Shown: positions 7,588-8,203 of the stretch, one piece after another | Layout of the letters: each line of letters begins with the position of its first letter | Position numbering within the stretch: the stretch's first letter is position 1 | Origin: Thermomicrobiales bacterium | GTDB lineage: Bacteria; Chloroflexota; Chloroflexia; Thermomicrobiales; UBA6265 | Length of the DNA: 8,203 nt | Assembly: GCA_025928535.1 (NCBI GenBank) | Contig: JAICJJ010000098.1 | Span: forward strand, 1 to 8,203 | Direction of reading: 5' to 3' | Made by a program: the position numbers and the translations under genes | The notes under the pieces: generated by a model | Databases searched by the model: none | Told to the model about the DNA's origin: nothing | Seen by the model: the letters and a program-made list of their open reading frames with translations, nothing else

Positions 7588-7595
7588 TCAGTTCG

Positions 7596-8021
7596 ATGAG
7601 CGCGAAGACAAATACCGACACCTTGGTCAAACTGGGTGACACCGATTTGCAGGTAGCCGACTCGAACGAAGACGTTCGCGGCCGCAAAGTCGTCGATCGC
7701 GCCGGTGAGGACATCGGCCACGTCGATGCCCTCCTGGTCGATCAGCGGGACAACAAGGTCCGCTTCCTGCGGGTGGCCGCAGGCGGCTTTCTCGGAATTG
7801 GAGAACGGAAGTTTCTGATTCCGGTGGATGCGGTCACCCAGGTCACGCCGAAAGAGGTGCGGATCGACCAGACGCGGCAGCACCTGATCGGCGCTCCGGC
7901 CTACGATCCGACGCTGGTCTACAAGCAGGACTACTACAACGACGTCTACGGCTACTATGGCTACCCGCCCTACTGGTCGCCAGGCTACGTCTATCCCCCG
8001 TATCCGTATTACCGCGGGTAA
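7596..8021 (+). CDS. PRC-barrel domain protein with Tyr/Pro-rich C-terminal tail
   Basis: The 141-residue protein has a single PRC-barrel fold at about residues 16-90, seen in NEDVRGRKVVDRAGEDIGHV (24-43), then DALLVDQRDNKVRFLRVAAG (44-63), GIGERKFLIPVDAVTQV (67-83) and the closing strand. PRC-barrels are small beta-barrels found in photosynthetic reaction-centre subunit H and RimM and, in stand-alone form, in many stress-linked proteins of unknown role. The tail from 113 to 141 holds 12 tyrosines in 29 residues, interleaved with Pro and Gly (YGYPPYW, YVYPPYPYY). No signal peptide or membrane segment is visible, so it is probably cytoplasmic. It stands alone on its strand between def and priA. 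The function is unknown; the photosynthesis label often given to this family should not be taken literally. Confidence 0.85.
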   Translation: MSAKTNTDTLVKLGDTDLQVADSNEDVRGRKVVDRAGEDIGHVDALLVDQRDNKVRFLRVAAGGFLGIGERKFLIPVDAVTQVTPKEVRIDQTRQHLIGAPAYDPTLVYKQDYYNDVYGYYGYPPYWSPGYVYPPYPYYRG

Positions 8022-8025
8022 GAGT

Positions 8026-8086
8026 TTCCCTCGCCCCTCCACTGCTCGGCCACTGCGATGTGCGGGGGGGGTGAGGGGCGAGGGAA
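8026..8086. terminator. Inverted repeat between the PRC-barrel gene and priA
   Basis: TTCCCTCGCCCCTC (8026-8039) and its exact reverse complement (8073-8086) form a 14-bp stem around a 33-base spacer. The repeat begins 4 bp after the PRC-gene stop and ends 3 bp before the priA stop on the other strand, fitting a two-way terminator. There is no T tract. The spacer includes a run of eight G (8064-8071). The long loop makes it weaker than the tatC/rqcH hairpin. Confidence 0.65.
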
Positions 8087-8089
8087 TCC

Positions 8090-8203
8090 TCAGAGCAAAC
8101 TCTGCGGGTCGACGTCGATCGTCCAGCCGGCGTCATCGGGCAGGCCGTCGAGGAGCGGTTCGAGATCGTCCGCCTTGAGCACGATCTGCCATTGGTAGTC
8201 GCC
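8090..8203 (-). CDS. priA: Primosomal protein N' (replication restart helicase PriA), C-terminal fragment
   Basis: Only the last 37 codons and the TGA stop are inside the window; the gene continues past the right edge. The fragment begins GDYQWQIVLKADDLEPLL and ends AGWTIDVDPQSLL. This matches the typical PriA C-terminus, where a [YF]xWQ[IVL]xL strand precedes the DVDPxxLL ending of the C-terminal domain. PriA loads the replicative helicase at stalled or collapsed forks. The helicase motifs and zinc-binding cysteines lie outside the window, so it cannot be told whether the protein is intact. In many bacteria priA is followed directly by def; here the PRC-barrel gene on the opposite strand separates them. 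Confidence 0.8.
   Translation of the reverse strand, partial: GDYQWQIVLKADDLEPLLDGLPDDAGWTIDVDPQSLL

Larger units (their letters stand above)
7165..7595. other. 431-bp divergent intergenic region between def and the PRC-barrel gene
   Basis: I see no gene here. Reading frames that cross it are arginine-rich and repeat no family pattern, typical of GC-rich non-coding DNA. It must hold the promoters of both flanking genes, but no clear -35/-10 pair stands out. Structures seen: TGCCTC (7207-7212) with GAGGCA (7220-7225), a 6-bp stem with 7-base loop in the def leader, and GCCGGCG (7482-7488) with CGCCGGC (7494-7500), a 7-bp GC stem with 5-base loop in the PRC-gene leader. Confidence 0.6.

Noticed and set aside
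7235..7639. 134-residue plus-strand open frame as a gene
   Set aside because: Very Arg-rich, no ribosome binding site of note, and it overlaps the PRC-barrel gene start in another frame.

Overview
The window is a GC-rich, densely coded stretch of bacterial chromosome carrying eight recognisable genes, almost all housekeeping. Family content, gene neighbourhood and intergenic repeat types suggest a member of the Chloroflexota, possibly Thermomicrobia-like. That assignment is inference from memory of similar proteins, with no search done. The ribosome binding sites are purine-rich and two genes (acpP, rqcH) start with GTG.

Layout. Positions 1-293 are non-coding and repeat-rich: a phased GATGAC repeat, then an 8-bp tandem repeat. 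Next comes a plus-strand run: accC (biotin carboxylase, fatty-acid synthesis) overlapping nusB (rRNA transcription antitermination) by 4 bp, then acpP (acyl carrier protein) behind a 182-bp leader, then tatC (twin-arginine translocase). A strong hairpin separates tatC from rqcH (NFACT family, ribosome-associated quality control) on the minus strand. rqcH diverges from gmk (guanylate kinase, plus). gmk converges on def (peptide deformylase, minus), and an elaborate composite inverted repeat fills the gap between them. A 431-bp divergent region without genes follows, then a PRC-barrel protein with a Tyr/Pro-rich tail (plus). This gene converges, across another inverted repeat, on the 3' end of priA (minus, cut by the window edge).

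How the genes fit together. accC and acpP supply malonyl-ACP synthesis and carry the acyl chain. nusB, rqcH, def and gmk serve RNA and protein synthesis and nucleotide supply. rqcH, gmk, priA and def are neighbours in many bacteria; here they are still close but on mixed strands, with a PRC-barrel gene between priA and def. All three convergent junctions carry a hairpin or inverted repeat, which probably act as two-way transcription terminators.

I see no mobile-element gene, CRISPR, RNA gene, defence system or convincing new multi-gene system. The most interesting items are the composite inverted repeat at 6423-6605, whose two copies keep the same loop but have different, still self-complementary stems; a D-to-E change in the RqcH DR motif and an acidic insert in the same protein; the repeat-rich accC upstream region; and the Tyr-rich PRC-barrel protein.
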